A stretch of 35,344 nucleotides of DNA from Negativicutes bacterium (GTDB lineage Bacteria; Bacillota_C; Negativicutes; Sporomusales_B; JARLHX01), in contig JARLHY010000025.1 of NCBI GenBank assembly GCA_031292015.1, positions 1-35,344 on the forward strand. The letters are read 5' to 3'. The translations under genes were made by a program, and so were the position numbers. Positions 7,186 to 16,065 of the stretch are shown here, in pieces. The notes below the pieces were generated by a model. That model was given only the letters and a program-made list of their open reading frames with translations, had not been told where the DNA came from and searched no databases. How positions within the stretch are numbered: the stretch's first letter is position 1; each line of letters begins with the position of its first letter.

Positions 7186-8484
7186 CTAATCCCCGGAGTG
7201 CTGCTCAAGGCCCAGTTCTGCAGCCACCGACGTTTCCGGATCGACCTTCAGCCACAAAAATGATCCGATCAGGAGCAGAACGCTTGCTACAAGAAAGGGA
7301 TATACCCACGATCCGGTACTTTGCAAAATAATGCCGAAAACGAGGGGGGACAAAGCCGACCCGATATTGCCGATGGAATTCATCATGCCGGACACGGTTC
7401 CGGCAAATTCGTGCCCGACATCAAGACACACCGCCCAGTAAACACCCACCGACATCTCCAGGGCAAAAACCGAACAGGACAGGAGAAAGACCGCCAAATA
7501 GGCTGAGTCGGTCATCGCCCCGGGGATCATGAAGGCAGCCCCGACAATCAGGCCGGATATAGCCACAATCCGGCGGGAAAACTTTCCCCGCCCTGTTTTT
7601 GCCCAAATCCTGTCGGATAACCAGCCGCCAAGGGTATCGCCAACCGTGCCGGCCAACAATGGCATACTTGCGAAAATTCCCATTTTCACGATGGTAAAGC
7701 CTCGGGCCTCAATAAGGTATGTCGGCAGCCAGGTGTAGTAAATCCACATCGTATAGGAATAACAAAAATAGGCCAGGCACAACGCCCACATGTTTTTGCT
7801 TCTGAATAGCTTGGCAAATGGTAGTTTGGTCTTCTTTTTGTTGACATCCTTGCCTTCGTTGATCAATTCAATCTCGGCCTCGTTGATGCCGCCCCACTTT
7901 TCCCGGTACTCCGTGGGTTTATCCCGATACCAGAAGTACCAGCATGCAGCCCACACTATACCGAGACCGGCAAAAAGCACGAACATCGTCCGCCAGCCCC
8001 ACAGCGCTATGATCGCCACCGAAATCGCCGGGGTGATCGCGGCGCCAAAGCGGGCAAACGCATGGGTGAGGCCCTGGGCAAGACCTCTTTCTGTTGCGGG
8101 AATCCAAAAGGAAAAAGCCCGGGTGGCAGAGGGAAACGCGCCGGCTTCCCCGATGCCGAATATGAATCGAATCACCAGCAAAGACGTAAAGCTCCAGGCG
8201 AACGCGGTCGCCGATGTCATGACCGACCAGCCGACAACCACCAGGGCAAGAACTTTGCGGGCCCCATACTTGTCGCCCAGCCAGCCGGCGGGAATCTGAA
8301 ACAAAGCATAGGCCCAGGTGAAAGCCGAGAAAACCGCTCCCAGCTCCGCTTTGGAAAAATTGAATTCTTTCATCATCATCGGCGCCGCGGCGGCAATGTT
8401 GATACGGTCAAGATAGGTGATGAGATAGACCAAACAGACTACAAACAGTACCACATGGCGAACCCGGGTCGGTTTTTCTGCCAT
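7186..8484 (-). CDS. MFS transporter, ACS family (hexuronate/sugar-acid type)
   Basis: The 432-residue protein has 12 predicted membrane segments with a central charged loop (about 190-225). The first segment carries YLDRINIAAAAPMM, matching ExuT, GudP and DgoT-type symporters, followed by FQIPAGWLGDKYGARKV and a GEAGAFPSATR motif. It should import a sugar acid or similar anion with protons. The ATG at 8484 is preferred over 8490 because GGGAGAG sits six bases before it but abuts the earlier ATG. It lies 79 bases downstream of the SAF-domain oxidoreductase gene on the same strand, so the two are probably co-transcribed and the transporter probably feeds that enzyme. Confidence 0.9.
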   Translation of the reverse strand: MAEKPTRVRHVVLFVVCLVYLITYLDRINIAAAAPMMMKEFNFSKAELGAVFSAFTWAYALFQIPAGWLGDKYGARKVLALVVVGWSVMTSATAFAWSFTSLLVIRFIFGIGEAGAFPSATRAFSFWIPATERGLAQGLTHAFARFGAAITPAISVAIIALWGWRTMFVLFAGLGIVWAACWYFWYRDKPTEYREKWGGINEAEIELINEGKDVNKKKTKLPFAKLFRSKNMWALCLAYFCYSYTMWIYYTWLPTYLIEARGFTIVKMGIFASMPLLAGTVGDTLGGWLSDRIWAKTGRGKFSRRIVAISGLIVGAAFMIPGAMTDSAYLAVFLLSCSVFALEMSVGVYWAVCLDVGHEFAGTVSGMMNSIGNIGSALSPLVFGIILQSTGSWVYPFLVASVLLLIGSFLWLKVDPETSVAAELGLEQHSGD

Positions 8485-8563
8485 AATCATCTCTCCCAGT
8501 TCGTTACTTTAGCGGAATCCTGTCAAAACGGGAACTTGGTTGGTGGCCTGCCTGGCCAGTTTC

Positions 8564-9979
8564 CTATTTCGCCAAAAACAGCTTATCCTGCTCTTCCCGC
8601 AGCTGCCACAGCACCGAATCTTTAGGTCTTTTGACCATATCGTAGGTAATCACGGTCCCGGCCGGCACGTCAGCCAGCAGCGTGTTGCCGCTGAGCAAAT
8701 GGGCCGGGGCCGGAGCACCGGCTTTGATGCCGTGGGCCGTTATGATTTCCGAGGTAAGCGCCTGATCATGGTCGTTGCCTAACTTCTCGCCTGCTTTGAG
8801 GTTGCGGGCGGCCCGGCGGGCCAAATCGTAAAGCGGCCGGTACTCGGCGCTTCCTGTCGACAGTCCAACCATCCCTGCGCACAGCAGCGATGTAGCTGTT
8901 TCGACCCCGCACAGGTGATACGGTTTGTAAACCAGGGCCGTACTGCCGTCGTGGTTGGAAATGCACCCTTTTGTAGTCAGTATCATCTGCGAATAGGGAT
9001 TGCCGGAAGCCACGACAAGAAATACCCCGCCGCCCAGGCCTGCTTCAAACTTATCGCGGAAGACGGTCACGACATCTATGGTCCGGGGTTTATCCAGTAT
9101 CCCCCCGTGGGAAATCTGGCAAAGAACCTGGGGAATTTCGGCGATGCGGATGACCGGTTCGTGAGTAGCCGGAATATCGGGAGCAAGCCCCGTCGCGTTG
9201 GCCATGATGGTCAATTCGCAAAGATCAAAGCCGCCGGCCATGGGAAGATAGCGCAGGATTGACTTTCGCCTGTTTACATACTCCGCCGTCTTGCCGTCAG
9301 GCAGCTCGTCGAAAAGCTCCAGTTCGTTGTCTTTCAGTTGAACTGTACGTGTCTCATGCACCGTTATCCCGTCCGCCTCACAGGTGACGGTCTTCTTTTT
9401 CCGATCGAGAATGAACTCCGCGTCCCGCGCCTTTCCGCCGCTGATGACCTCAAGCCCCAGCGTCTTCGCCCAGTAGAACATGCCAATCAGCAGGCCGTGC
9501 TGGTCTCCGTCCACCGGAGTATAAACAAGACCCGCCCGGGCGGCCAGATGCTGCAGTATCGGCCCGATGGCCGAGTCGGTCTCTTTATTGATCATCGCAA
9601 CATGCTTTCCGCTATTGATGGCGGCTAGGGCGTGCCGCGCCCCGGCTTCCGGGATGCCGGTGGCTTCGCCGATGACATCCAGCGGCAGTTCCATCAAAAT
9701 CATGGCATCCTGGACAATTACATATTTTCCTTTTTCGATTGCTTTTTTCGCCGCGGCTGCGCCGTCACACACAACAATCATTTCGTCCGATACGCCGGCC
9801 TGGTTGTATGCTTTCCTGGCATTTTCGATATTTTGGTCGGCCACGATAGGTACCTTGAGATACTCGTTGTACATTGACTGGGTAATAACCGCAGTGCCAA
9901 AATGACCTGAACCGATCATGCCGGCGGTAATACGGTCCTTCTTTTTGAATTGGGCGTACAGGTGTTGATAAATCATCAT
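8564..9979 (-). CDS. Homoserine-dehydrogenase-like oxidoreductase with C-terminal SAF domain (COG4091 type)
   Basis: The 471-residue protein starts with a Rossmann fold (GMIGSGHFGTAVI, about 20-32), then a homoserine-dehydrogenase-like middle with VNKET-type AMINKETDSA and TPVDGDQHG, and ends with a SAF domain (TLLADVPAGTVITYDMV). This layout matches the 'predicted homoserine dehydrogenase' family, which is usually found with carbohydrate-acid genes rather than threonine synthesis. Its true substrate is unknown to me; an NAD(P)-dependent step on a branched or short sugar acid is plausible. AAGGGGG precedes two adjacent ATGs (9979 and 9976); either may be used. It leads a two-gene unit with the MFS transporter. 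Confidence 0.75.
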   Translation of the reverse strand: MMIYQHLYAQFKKKDRITAGMIGSGHFGTAVITQSMYNEYLKVPIVADQNIENARKAYNQAGVSDEMIVVCDGAAAAKKAIEKGKYVIVQDAMILMELPLDVIGEATGIPEAGARHALAAINSGKHVAMINKETDSAIGPILQHLAARAGLVYTPVDGDQHGLLIGMFYWAKTLGLEVISGGKARDAEFILDRKKKTVTCEADGITVHETRTVQLKDNELELFDELPDGKTAEYVNRRKSILRYLPMAGGFDLCELTIMANATGLAPDIPATHEPVIRIAEIPQVLCQISHGGILDKPRTIDVVTVFRDKFEAGLGGGVFLVVASGNPYSQMILTTKGCISNHDGSTALVYKPYHLCGVETATSLLCAGMVGLSTGSAEYRPLYDLARRAARNLKAGEKLGNDHDQALTSEIITAHGIKAGAPAPAHLLSGNTLLADVPAGTVITYDMVKRPKDSVLWQLREEQDKLFLAK

Positions 9980-10222
9980 TTTTCCCCCTTGCAGTAATAT
10001 CTTCTTCTATTTCCACCTTGCCTGCCATTTCAGATCGTTCGCCCCACCACCAGCGACACGAACTAGTTCATGAAACCTTCTCCGCCCGCCACCGCATTCC
10101 TTCAATCAAGCCAATAATAAACAGACAACTCAGTTCATTCTGACTATTTATCATCTTTTTTTCCGGCCAAGGCGCCTCCCAAGCATCCGCTGCATATCTT
10201 CCCAACATTATCTTACATAATA

Positions 10223-10231
10223 TGCTATAAT
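10223..10231 (+). promoter_or_regulatory. Extended -10 promoter for the pentapeptide-repeat gene
   Basis: TGCTATAAT is a perfect extended -10 with a start site near 10238. No good -35 is present, as is common for extended -10 promoters. The rest of 9980-10222 holds only a GAACTAGTTC palindrome (10060-10069) and no gene that I can see. Confidence 0.6.
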
Positions 10232-10266
10232 ATTCTAATACAGTAAAATAAAGGAGGATGCGTATT

Positions 10267-10878
10267 GTGAAAAAGTTACTGCTTATCGTCTTTACGGCGA
10301 TGTTTGTGTCAGGTTCTGTTATGACGGCATTTGCTTACAATGCCGACCAACTTGCTAAAGTAAAAAACGGCGAAAAAAACTGCGCTGGTTTTGACCTAAG
10401 TAAGGCCTACCTGGTTGATGCCAGCCTGACCGGTGCCAATCTGACTGGTGCCAACCTGAGTGATGCCAGGCTTTTTAATGCCGATCTGAGTAAGGCCAAC
10501 CTCACTGGCGCCAGCCTTAGTGGCGCCAACCTGAGTGGTGCCAGTCTGACTGGTACCGACCTGAGTGATACTGTCCTGTTTAATGCCGATCTGAGTAAGG
10601 TTAACCTGACTGGCGCCAACCTGAGTGGTGCCAGGATGATTAATGCCGAAGTGAGTAAAGCTGACCTGAGCAGCGCCAATCTTACTGGCGCCAACCTGAG
10701 TTATACCAACCTGACCGGCGCCAACCTGAGTGGTGCCAACCTAACTGGCGCTGACCTGAGTAATGCCAACCTGACTGGCGCCAATCTTACTGGCGCCAAT
10801 CTGACCAGTGCCAACACGAGTGGTGCTAACCTGACCAGTGCCAACCTTAAGGGAACTAACCTTACTGTCGCTAAATAA
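10267..10878 (+). CDS. Secreted pentapeptide-repeat protein
   Basis: The 203-residue protein begins with a signal peptide (MKKLLLIV..., probable cleavage after AFA, around residue 23) and continues as an almost unbroken pentapeptide-repeat array of the A(N/D)L(T/S)G type for about 160 residues, which should fold as a right-handed beta-helix outside the cytoplasm. GTG at 10267 is preferred: AAAGGAGG is nine bases upstream, while the ATG at 10258 touches it. Secretion argues against a gyrase-protecting Qnr-like role, since those act in the cytosol. The function of secreted members is unknown. Longer-order repeats are visible: LFNADLSK recurs after 35 residues and a variant, MINAEVSK, 20 residues later. 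Confidence 0.85.
   Translation: MKKLLLIVFTAMFVSGSVMTAFAYNADQLAKVKNGEKNCAGFDLSKAYLVDASLTGANLTGANLSDARLFNADLSKANLTGASLSGANLSGASLTGTDLSDTVLFNADLSKVNLTGANLSGARMINAEVSKADLSSANLTGANLSYTNLTGANLSGANLTGADLSNANLTGANLTGANLTSANTSGANLTSANLKGTNLTVAK
10395..10870 (+). repeat. 15-base coding tandem repeat of the pentapeptide array
   Basis: About 30 imperfect copies of a 15-base unit resembling GCCAACCTGACTGGC. Near-identical copies cluster at 10690-10830, suggesting recent copy-number change by slippage or recombination. Confidence 0.85.
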
Positions 10879-11030
10879 ACAATGTGTCCATTACCAAAAA
10901 CTTAACAATCGAAACCGCCGCTTGGCCGCCCCTGCCACGAGAAAAGGTACTCCCGCTGCCGACGAAGAAACTATATAAGAGGTTCTGTCGCAAAAGCCTT
11001 ATCTCGACTGACAAAATCGGAGGAATGAAT

Positions 11031-12407
11031 ATGCTCCGGCGTTATCGCCAGATTCATTGCGGCACCTCGCGGGACGGCGATGTCGTTTACTGGATGCGGC
11101 GCGAACAGCGGGTTCGCGACAACTGGGCGCTGCTTGCCGCCCAGGACCGTGCGCTGGAAAAAGGGCAGGATCTGCGCGTTCTCTTTTGTTTCGATGCCGC
11201 CCGGAAGACATCGGGGGAACGCCACGCCGATTTCCTGCTGAAGGGCTTGGGCCTGGTCGCCCAGGAGCTGCGGCAGCTGAACATTCCTTTCACAGTTTTG
11301 CTGGGTGAGGCAAAAGATGAACTCCCGCGCTGGTGTATAGCCCATAACATCGCCGAACTGGTGACCGACTTCAGTCCGCTTCGCCAGGACAGGCAGGACC
11401 TGGCAGCGGTGTCTGCGGGACTCCCTGCCTTGCCGCTTACTGAAGTGGATGCCCACAACATCGTCCCCTGCTGGGTTGTTTCCGACAAACAGGAATATGG
11501 AGCCTATACCCTCAGAAACAAACTGCACCGGCTGCTGCCCCACTATCTGGTCAATTTCCCTCAGCCCCGGCGCCAGCAGCCCCGGCCGGAGCCGGAAGCC
11601 CCGCCGGACTGGACTGCCATTCGTCAGCGGCTTAGCCCCGTTCCCGGCCCGCCTCCCGTCTTTGGGATCGAGTCTGGTTCCTTGGCCGCCTTCCGGCGGC
11701 TGCAATGCTTTATAAACGAAAAGCTCGCCGCTTACAGCGAAAAACACAATGACCCGGTGGCGGACATCCAGTCGGGGCTTTCGCCCTATCTGCATTTCGG
11801 TCACATTGCTCCCCAGCGGGTAGCTCTGGAAGTTCTTCGTGCAGAGTCACTCGGGCCGTCAAGCGAAGCCTTTCTTGAACAATTGGTGGTCCGGCGGGAA
11901 CTGGCGGACAACTATTGCTATTATAACGACGTCTACGACGACTTTGCCGGCCTGCCGGCGTGGAGTCGGGCGACCCTGCTAAAGCACCGCCCGGACCGCC
12001 GCGACAGGCTGTACCTGCCAGACCAGCTTGCCGCCGCCAACACTGACGACAGCTTTTGGAATGCCGCCCAGACCGAACTGGTTCAACAGGGGAAAATCCA
12101 CGGCTATATGCGGATGTACTGGGCTAAGCGGCTGCTGGAGTGGACGGAGGAACCGGCCCAGGCCCTGAGCCTGGCTATCGCCCTCAATGACCGGTATGCC
12201 CTGGACGGAAACGATCCCAACGGTTACGCCAACATCGCCTGGTGCATCGGCGGCCTGCATGACCGCCCGTGGCCGGAGCGGCCGATCTTCGGCAAGGTGC
12301 GTTACATGAACGCCAACGGACTGCGCCGCAAATTCCGGATGGACGACTATATCCGGAAGATGGCAGCCCTGGACAACAAAATGCCTCCATCCGGACAGGA
12401 GGGCTGA
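11031..12407 (+). CDS. phrB: Class II deoxyribodipyrimidine photolyase
   Basis: The 458-residue protein is a light-driven cyclobutane-pyrimidine-dimer repair enzyme using reduced FAD. The start VVYWMRREQRVRDNWAL is the class II signature, distinct from class I. The C-terminal FAD/DNA region holds LDGNDPNGYANIAWC, GGLHDRPWPERPIFGKVRY and MNANGLRRKF, as in archaeal and plant class II enzymes. Length fits the family. The ATG at 11031 has GGAGG seven bases upstream; the ATG at 11025 is too close to it. An upstream open frame to 10884 looks like leader. The downstream TIGR01777 gene starts five bases after the stop, so the two form an operon. Confidence 0.95.
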   Translation: MLRRYRQIHCGTSRDGDVVYWMRREQRVRDNWALLAAQDRALEKGQDLRVLFCFDAARKTSGERHADFLLKGLGLVAQELRQLNIPFTVLLGEAKDELPRWCIAHNIAELVTDFSPLRQDRQDLAAVSAGLPALPLTEVDAHNIVPCWVVSDKQEYGAYTLRNKLHRLLPHYLVNFPQPRRQQPRPEPEAPPDWTAIRQRLSPVPGPPPVFGIESGSLAAFRRLQCFINEKLAAYSEKHNDPVADIQSGLSPYLHFGHIAPQRVALEVLRAESLGPSSEAFLEQLVVRRELADNYCYYNDVYDDFAGLPAWSRATLLKHRPDRRDRLYLPDQLAAANTDDSFWNAAQTELVQQGKIHGYMRMYWAKRLLEWTEEPAQALSLAIALNDRYALDGNDPNGYANIAWCIGGLHDRPWPERPIFGKVRYMNANGLRRKFRMDDYIRKMAALDNKMPPSGQEG

Positions 12408-12411
12408 AGCG

Positions 12412-13323
12412 ATGAAAAAGATCTTGGTCACCGGCGGCTCGGGGTTCGTAGGCAGAGCTCTGGCCGGCTATCTGCGGGACGAAGGTTATGAGCCGCTTAT
12501 TTTCAGCAGGAGCGGCAGCGGCTCGCCGTCCACGGTGGTCCCTGACAGCCAGGGACTGATCCCGGCTGAAATCCTGGCCCAGCTGTGCGGAATCGTCAAT
12601 CTGGCCGGCGAGAACATTGCCCAGCGCTGGAACGCCGCTGTAAAAGCCAGGATTTTGGCCAGCCGCGTCGATACCACCGGCCGGATCGTCGCGGCTCTGC
12701 GGCGCAACCGCCAGGCCGGGCTCGCAGTTCCTGCCGTCCTTGTCAGCGCTTCCGCCGTCGGCTACTACGGCAACAGGCCCCCGGGACTCCAGACCGAGGA
12801 CAGCCCTTCCGGCGGGGACTTTTTGGCCCTGGTCTGCCGCCAGTGGGAACAGGCCGCCTGGACTGCCGCCGACGAAGGGGTGCGGGTAGTCGTGTTTCGC
12901 TTCGGAATCGTCCTTGGAGCGGACGGCGGCGTTCTGTCCCGCATGGCCCGGCCTTTTCGCTGGGGCGTCGGCGGCGTGATCGGCGACGGCCGGCAGCACA
13001 TCTCCTGGATTCACCGCCTGGATCTCGTCCGGGCCCTGGCTCTGGCCCTGGACCGGCCGGACATGTCGGGCCCCTATAACCTTACCAGCCCCAACCCTGT
13101 GACCATGGAGCGGTTCATGTCGTGCCTGGGCAGGGCGCTGGACGCCGCCAGCTGGACCAGATTGCCGGGCGGCTTGGTCAGACTGGTTTTGGGCGAGATG
13201 GCCGACGAACTGCTGCTGGCTGATCAACAGGTCCTGCCCCGGCGTCTGGTCGAGCAGGGTTTCGCCTTTGCTTATCCCGACCTGGACCAGGCTCTGGCTG
13301 ACGTCTACCGGACCGTTCCCTAA
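12412..13323 (+). CDS. TIGR01777-family epimerase (extended SDR, YfcH-like)
   Basis: The 303-residue protein has the N-terminal Rossmann motif TGGSGFVGRAL (about 7-17), NLAGENIAQRW (family-specific), SASAVGYYG (active-site Tyr region) and the C-terminal DUF1731-type segment (about 250-298) ending EQGFAFAYPDLDQALADV. Members are annotated as NAD(P)-dependent sugar-nucleotide epimerases, but the substrate is unknown. Genes of this family sit next to photolyase genes in several bacteria, so a link to light or UV stress is plausible. It starts five bases after the photolyase stop, with GGAGGG overlapping that gene's end. Confidence 0.9.
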   Translation: MKKILVTGGSGFVGRALAGYLRDEGYEPLIFSRSGSGSPSTVVPDSQGLIPAEILAQLCGIVNLAGENIAQRWNAAVKARILASRVDTTGRIVAALRRNRQAGLAVPAVLVSASAVGYYGNRPPGLQTEDSPSGGDFLALVCRQWEQAAWTAADEGVRVVVFRFGIVLGADGGVLSRMARPFRWGVGGVIGDGRQHISWIHRLDLVRALALALDRPDMSGPYNLTSPNPVTMERFMSCLGRALDAASWTRLPGGLVRLVLGEMADELLLADQQVLPRRLVEQGFAFAYPDLDQALADVYRTVP

Positions 13324-13347
13324 GATCCGCACCAAACTTCATCACAC

Positions 13348-13374
13348 AAAAACAGCGGCCCCGCCGCTGTTTTT
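13348..13374. terminator. Bidirectional intrinsic terminator
   Basis: Stem AAAAACAGCGGC / GCCGCTGTTTTT with a CCC loop, between the convergent epimerase and TauE-type genes. The core is the same as at 32584-32606 and nearly the same as at 25343-25371. Confidence 0.9.
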
Positions 13375-13418
13375 ATTTTTTTCCGCTATCGTTTCCAGAC
13401 CTGGCTTCGCTCAGGCCG

Positions 13419-14342
13419 TTATGTTTTTGATGGCGCCTCGAAATCGCAGACCGGAGTATCCGTTTTTCTGAACGCGTAAAGCACATACACCGCGAAGACC
13501 GCCGTAACAACAATCGAGTAATACATTCCGGCTTTGACGAAACCCAGTTGCTTCGCAATAATTCCCAGGGAACTGAGCAGCAGAAGCAGCGAAAAATTCC
13601 GGGTCAGCTTTCTGCTGTCACACTTATTGACCGCCCGCAGACCGTATCTGCTGCCCAAATAGGCGCTGCCGGCCAGCACGGCGGCGGCGAAATAATCCAC
13701 CTTCCCGTCAAAGGCGTAAATTCCCGAAGCATAGATCGACGAAACAAACAGGATGCTCAGGCTGGTCCCGACCGCCGCATGAGGCGTCATTCCAACCACC
13801 CATATCAGCAGCGGCACAAGGATGAAGCCGCCGCCAACGCCTAAAAACCCCTTCAGGAAGCCGACAAAAAGACCAACCGCCATGAAATTCCACAGTGACA
13901 CCCGCTTGTCGCCTTCCATCATGCAGTAGGGCGCCGCCTTGATGCATGGATCATAACTGTCTGTGGCACAACTGTCGGATTTCCTGTAGACAAATAAGCT
14001 GGTGGCAATCAGCATGACGATATACACCATTCCGACATACCGTTCGGCCGAACCAAGCACCGCAAGCCGTTCCACAATCTCGAAAGAAACCGTCACCCCG
14101 ATGAGGGTGAACAGGCCAACCAGCGCTGTTGTTTTCAGGGAACAATTCCCCTGGCGGAAGTGTCCGAAGCCCGCCGTCAAAGATACTCCCACCGTAAAAG
14201 TCAAGCTTGTCCCGATGGCCAGAACGATCGGCATTCCCATGGCATTCAAAATAGGGGTAAGAATAAAGGCGCCGCCGATCCCGAACGTCGCACTCAGGAC
14301 ACCGATCGAAGCGCCTACGAGAATGTACAGCAAAGAGTCCAT
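13419..14342 (-). CDS. TauE/SafE-family sulfite/organoanion permease
   Basis: The 307-residue membrane protein has two related halves, each opening with the family glycine motif: ATFGIGGAFILTP (about 18-30) and FLGVGGGFILVPLL (about 165-178). About eight membrane segments flank a cytosolic loop containing several Cys residues (about 122-145). Family members export sulfite, sulfoacetate or related anions, or take up anions. It lies 157 bases downstream of the GntR gene on the same strand and may be the last gene of the island. A Cys-rich loop is not usual and could be a redox or metal feature. Confidence 0.87.
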   Translation of the reverse strand: MDSLLYILVGASIGVLSATFGIGGAFILTPILNAMGMPIVLAIGTSLTFTVGVSLTAGFGHFRQGNCSLKTTALVGLFTLIGVTVSFEIVERLAVLGSAERYVGMVYIVMLIATSLFVYRKSDSCATDSYDPCIKAAPYCMMEGDKRVSLWNFMAVGLFVGFLKGFLGVGGGFILVPLLIWVVGMTPHAAVGTSLSILFVSSIYASGIYAFDGKVDYFAAAVLAGSAYLGSRYGLRAVNKCDSRKLTRNFSLLLLLSSLGIIAKQLGFVKAGMYYSIVVTAVFAVYVLYAFRKTDTPVCDFEAPSKT

Positions 14343-14499
14343 AATAGAAACAAGTCCTTCCTCAAAATGACATCGTGGTTTTTATCTTATCGCCTCAGCC
14401 CTTCCGCATTCTTTTCCTGCAAACACGAACAACAGGTTCCGGTGATTCATCCTAAAGAAAGACCAGGCATTACTTGTGATCCACCACCGCGAGAACCGG

Positions 14500-15243
14500 T
14501 CAGTTCCCCGGTTTTTGTTTGCGGAGCAGCTTGATACTGTACTGGTATTGATCGCCGCGATAGGTGGATTTCTCATAAAGAAACGGATAGCCGTTCTCCA
14601 AAAATACCGTTCTCTTGATCACGATGACCGGCTGGCCTACTTTGTAGTGCAAAAGTTCCGCTTCCTTCTTGTTGCAAAGGCCGGCTGAAATCAATTGCTC
14701 GGCATAGCTTACGTTATAGCCGCAGTTCTCCAGATAGGCAAAGACCTTGTCATTTTTTAAATCCAGGGTTTCCACCATTTTGCCGATATTGGGCAAAACA
14801 TAGGAGTAGTTTACAACAAGCGGCTTGTTGTCCTTTTTTATCAGCCTGGAAAACTCGTAGATCTGAGACTCGTCGTCCTCGGCTTTCAGGTGCTTTCTTA
14901 CCTCGGTGGTAATTTTTACGTAAGCCCTGTCAAGCACCTCTACTTCCACCAAGTCATGGTCTTCGGAAAGCTCTTCGGCAACCCCCAGCAAAGCCCCCAG
15001 TCGATGGTTCACCTTGCGGCTTGCCACCACTGTCTGCTTGCCCCTGGCTCTGATCAGATAACCCTCTTCCACCATATTGCCGATGCATTTCCGGACTGTC
15101 ACCCGACTCACGTCATACATCTCGGCCAGGATTCTTTCGCCCGGCAGAGGATCACCCGGCGCCAGGGTGCCGTTTTCAATCTGCTCCACCAAGAGATCTC
15201 TGATTTGAAGATAGAGTAGCTTCGTAATGCCATGATAGATCAT
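14500..15243 (-). CDS. GntR-family regulator, HutC subfamily (UTRA effector domain)
   Basis: The 247-residue protein has an N-terminal winged helix (about 5-70: LYLQIRDLLVEQIENG, LPGERILAEMYDVSRVTVRK) and a C-terminal UTRA ligand-binding domain (about 90-240, with NYSYVLPN and ending IVIKRTVFLENGYPFLYEKSTYRGDQYQY). It should bind a small metabolite of the island and control its promoters. It is the last gene after the ABC importer, 53 bases past the ATPase stop. Its likely target is the long palindrome at 24440-24491, since HutC-type proteins bind GT-TA-AC style palindromes; this is inference. GGAAGG lies eight bases before the ATG at 15243. Confidence 0.92.
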   Translation of the reverse strand: MIYHGITKLLYLQIRDLLVEQIENGTLAPGDPLPGERILAEMYDVSRVTVRKCIGNMVEEGYLIRARGKQTVVASRKVNHRLGALLGVAEELSEDHDLVEVEVLDRAYVKITTEVRKHLKAEDDESQIYEFSRLIKKDNKPLVVNYSYVLPNIGKMVETLDLKNDKVFAYLENCGYNVSYAEQLISAGLCNKKEAELLHYKVGQPVIVIKRTVFLENGYPFLYEKSTYRGDQYQYSIKLLRKQKPGN

Positions 15244-15296
15244 TTTTCATACCTTCCGCTCATAACAGTTTAGCATTTGAAAAATCTGCCTCTATC

Positions 15297-16043
15297 TTAC
15301 CACCATTTAATCAGCTCGGTAACCTGTTCGCGGATTTTAACGAATTCAGGGGAGGCAATATTTCGCGGATGAGGCAAATCGACTTTAATTTCCGTCTTGA
15401 TGGTTGTGGGCTTCGGGGTTAAAACCAGTATTCTTTCGGCAACATAGACCGCTTCCTCAATATTATGGGTTACGAAAATAATTGTCGTTCCCTCATCCTT
15501 CCAGATCCGGATTACTTCGTCCTCGAGAAAGTAGCGCAGTTTGATATCCAGCTGCCCGTATGGCTCATCCATGATTAAAAGGTCGGGTTTCATGGCGAAA
15601 GCTCTGGCGATTACAACCCGCTGGGCCATACTGACTGACAGCTGCCTTATGTAATAATTCTTGCAATCCGTCAAGCCAAGCTTGTCCATAACCTCTGCCG
15701 CCCGTTGTTCAACAAGGTCGTTGGACAGCCCCTTCAGCTGCATGCCGAATTTAACATTTTCCTCGACCGTTTTCCATGGCATGTTGGAGGGTTCCTGAAA
15801 GACGTAGGAAATGCTGTGCTTGCTGGGATCGGCGGATTCACCGCCAATCAGGATATCGCCTGATGTATTGGGAATCAGCTTGCTCAGGCAGTTTAAAAAA
15901 GTGCTTTTGCCACAGCCGGTGGGACCCACGATACAAAGGAACTCCCCTTTTTTCACATCAAAGGAAACATCATCGATGACAAGTAAATCATCAAATTTTT
16001 TCACAAGATGGTCTACTTTTACTTTGACTTCTCGATTTTCCAT
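15297..16043 (-). CDS. ABC importer ATPase 1 (taurine/nitrate type) with degenerate signature
   Basis: The 248-residue nucleotide-binding subunit belongs to the SsuB/TauB/NrtD group and powers uptake with the second ATPase, two permeases and a lipoprotein. Walker A GPTGCGKST (40-48), Q-loop YVFQEP, Walker B LLIMDE (155-160) and switch histidine H193 are all intact. The ABC signature is not: LSGGM/Q is replaced by LSVSM (135-139). I read this directly from the bases (CTG TCA GTC AGT ATG). Its own ATP site should work with the partner's intact signature, while its degenerate signature faces the partner's altered site. The ATG at 16043 has GGAGGA seven bases upstream; a TTG at 16049 is the alternative. 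Confidence 0.92.
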   Translation of the reverse strand: MENREVKVKVDHLVKKFDDLLVIDDVSFDVKKGEFLCIVGPTGCGKSTFLNCLSKLIPNTSGDILIGGESADPSKHSISYVFQEPSNMPWKTVEENVKFGMQLKGLSNDLVEQRAAEVMDKLGLTDCKNYYIRQLSVSMAQRVVIARAFAMKPDLLIMDEPYGQLDIKLRYFLEDEVIRIWKDEGTTIIFVTHNIEEAVYVAERILVLTPKPTTIKTEIKVDLPHPRNIASPEFVKIREQVTELIKWW

Positions 16044-16065
16044 CTGCAATTCCTCCGTAACGCTA

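Noticed and set aside
10395..10870. CRISPR-like or satellite array
   Set aside because: The repeat unit is 15 bases, codes in frame for A(N/D)LxG pentapeptides and has no spacers.
12184..13335. Long open frame on the minus strand opposite the epimerase gene
   Set aside because: Low-complexity, GC-driven frame with no recognisable motif; the plus-strand epimerase is convincing.
14530..14555. Extra operator copy (TACTGGTATTGAT) inside the GntR gene
   Set aside because: It matches only half the palindrome and is explained by the QYQYS coding sequence.
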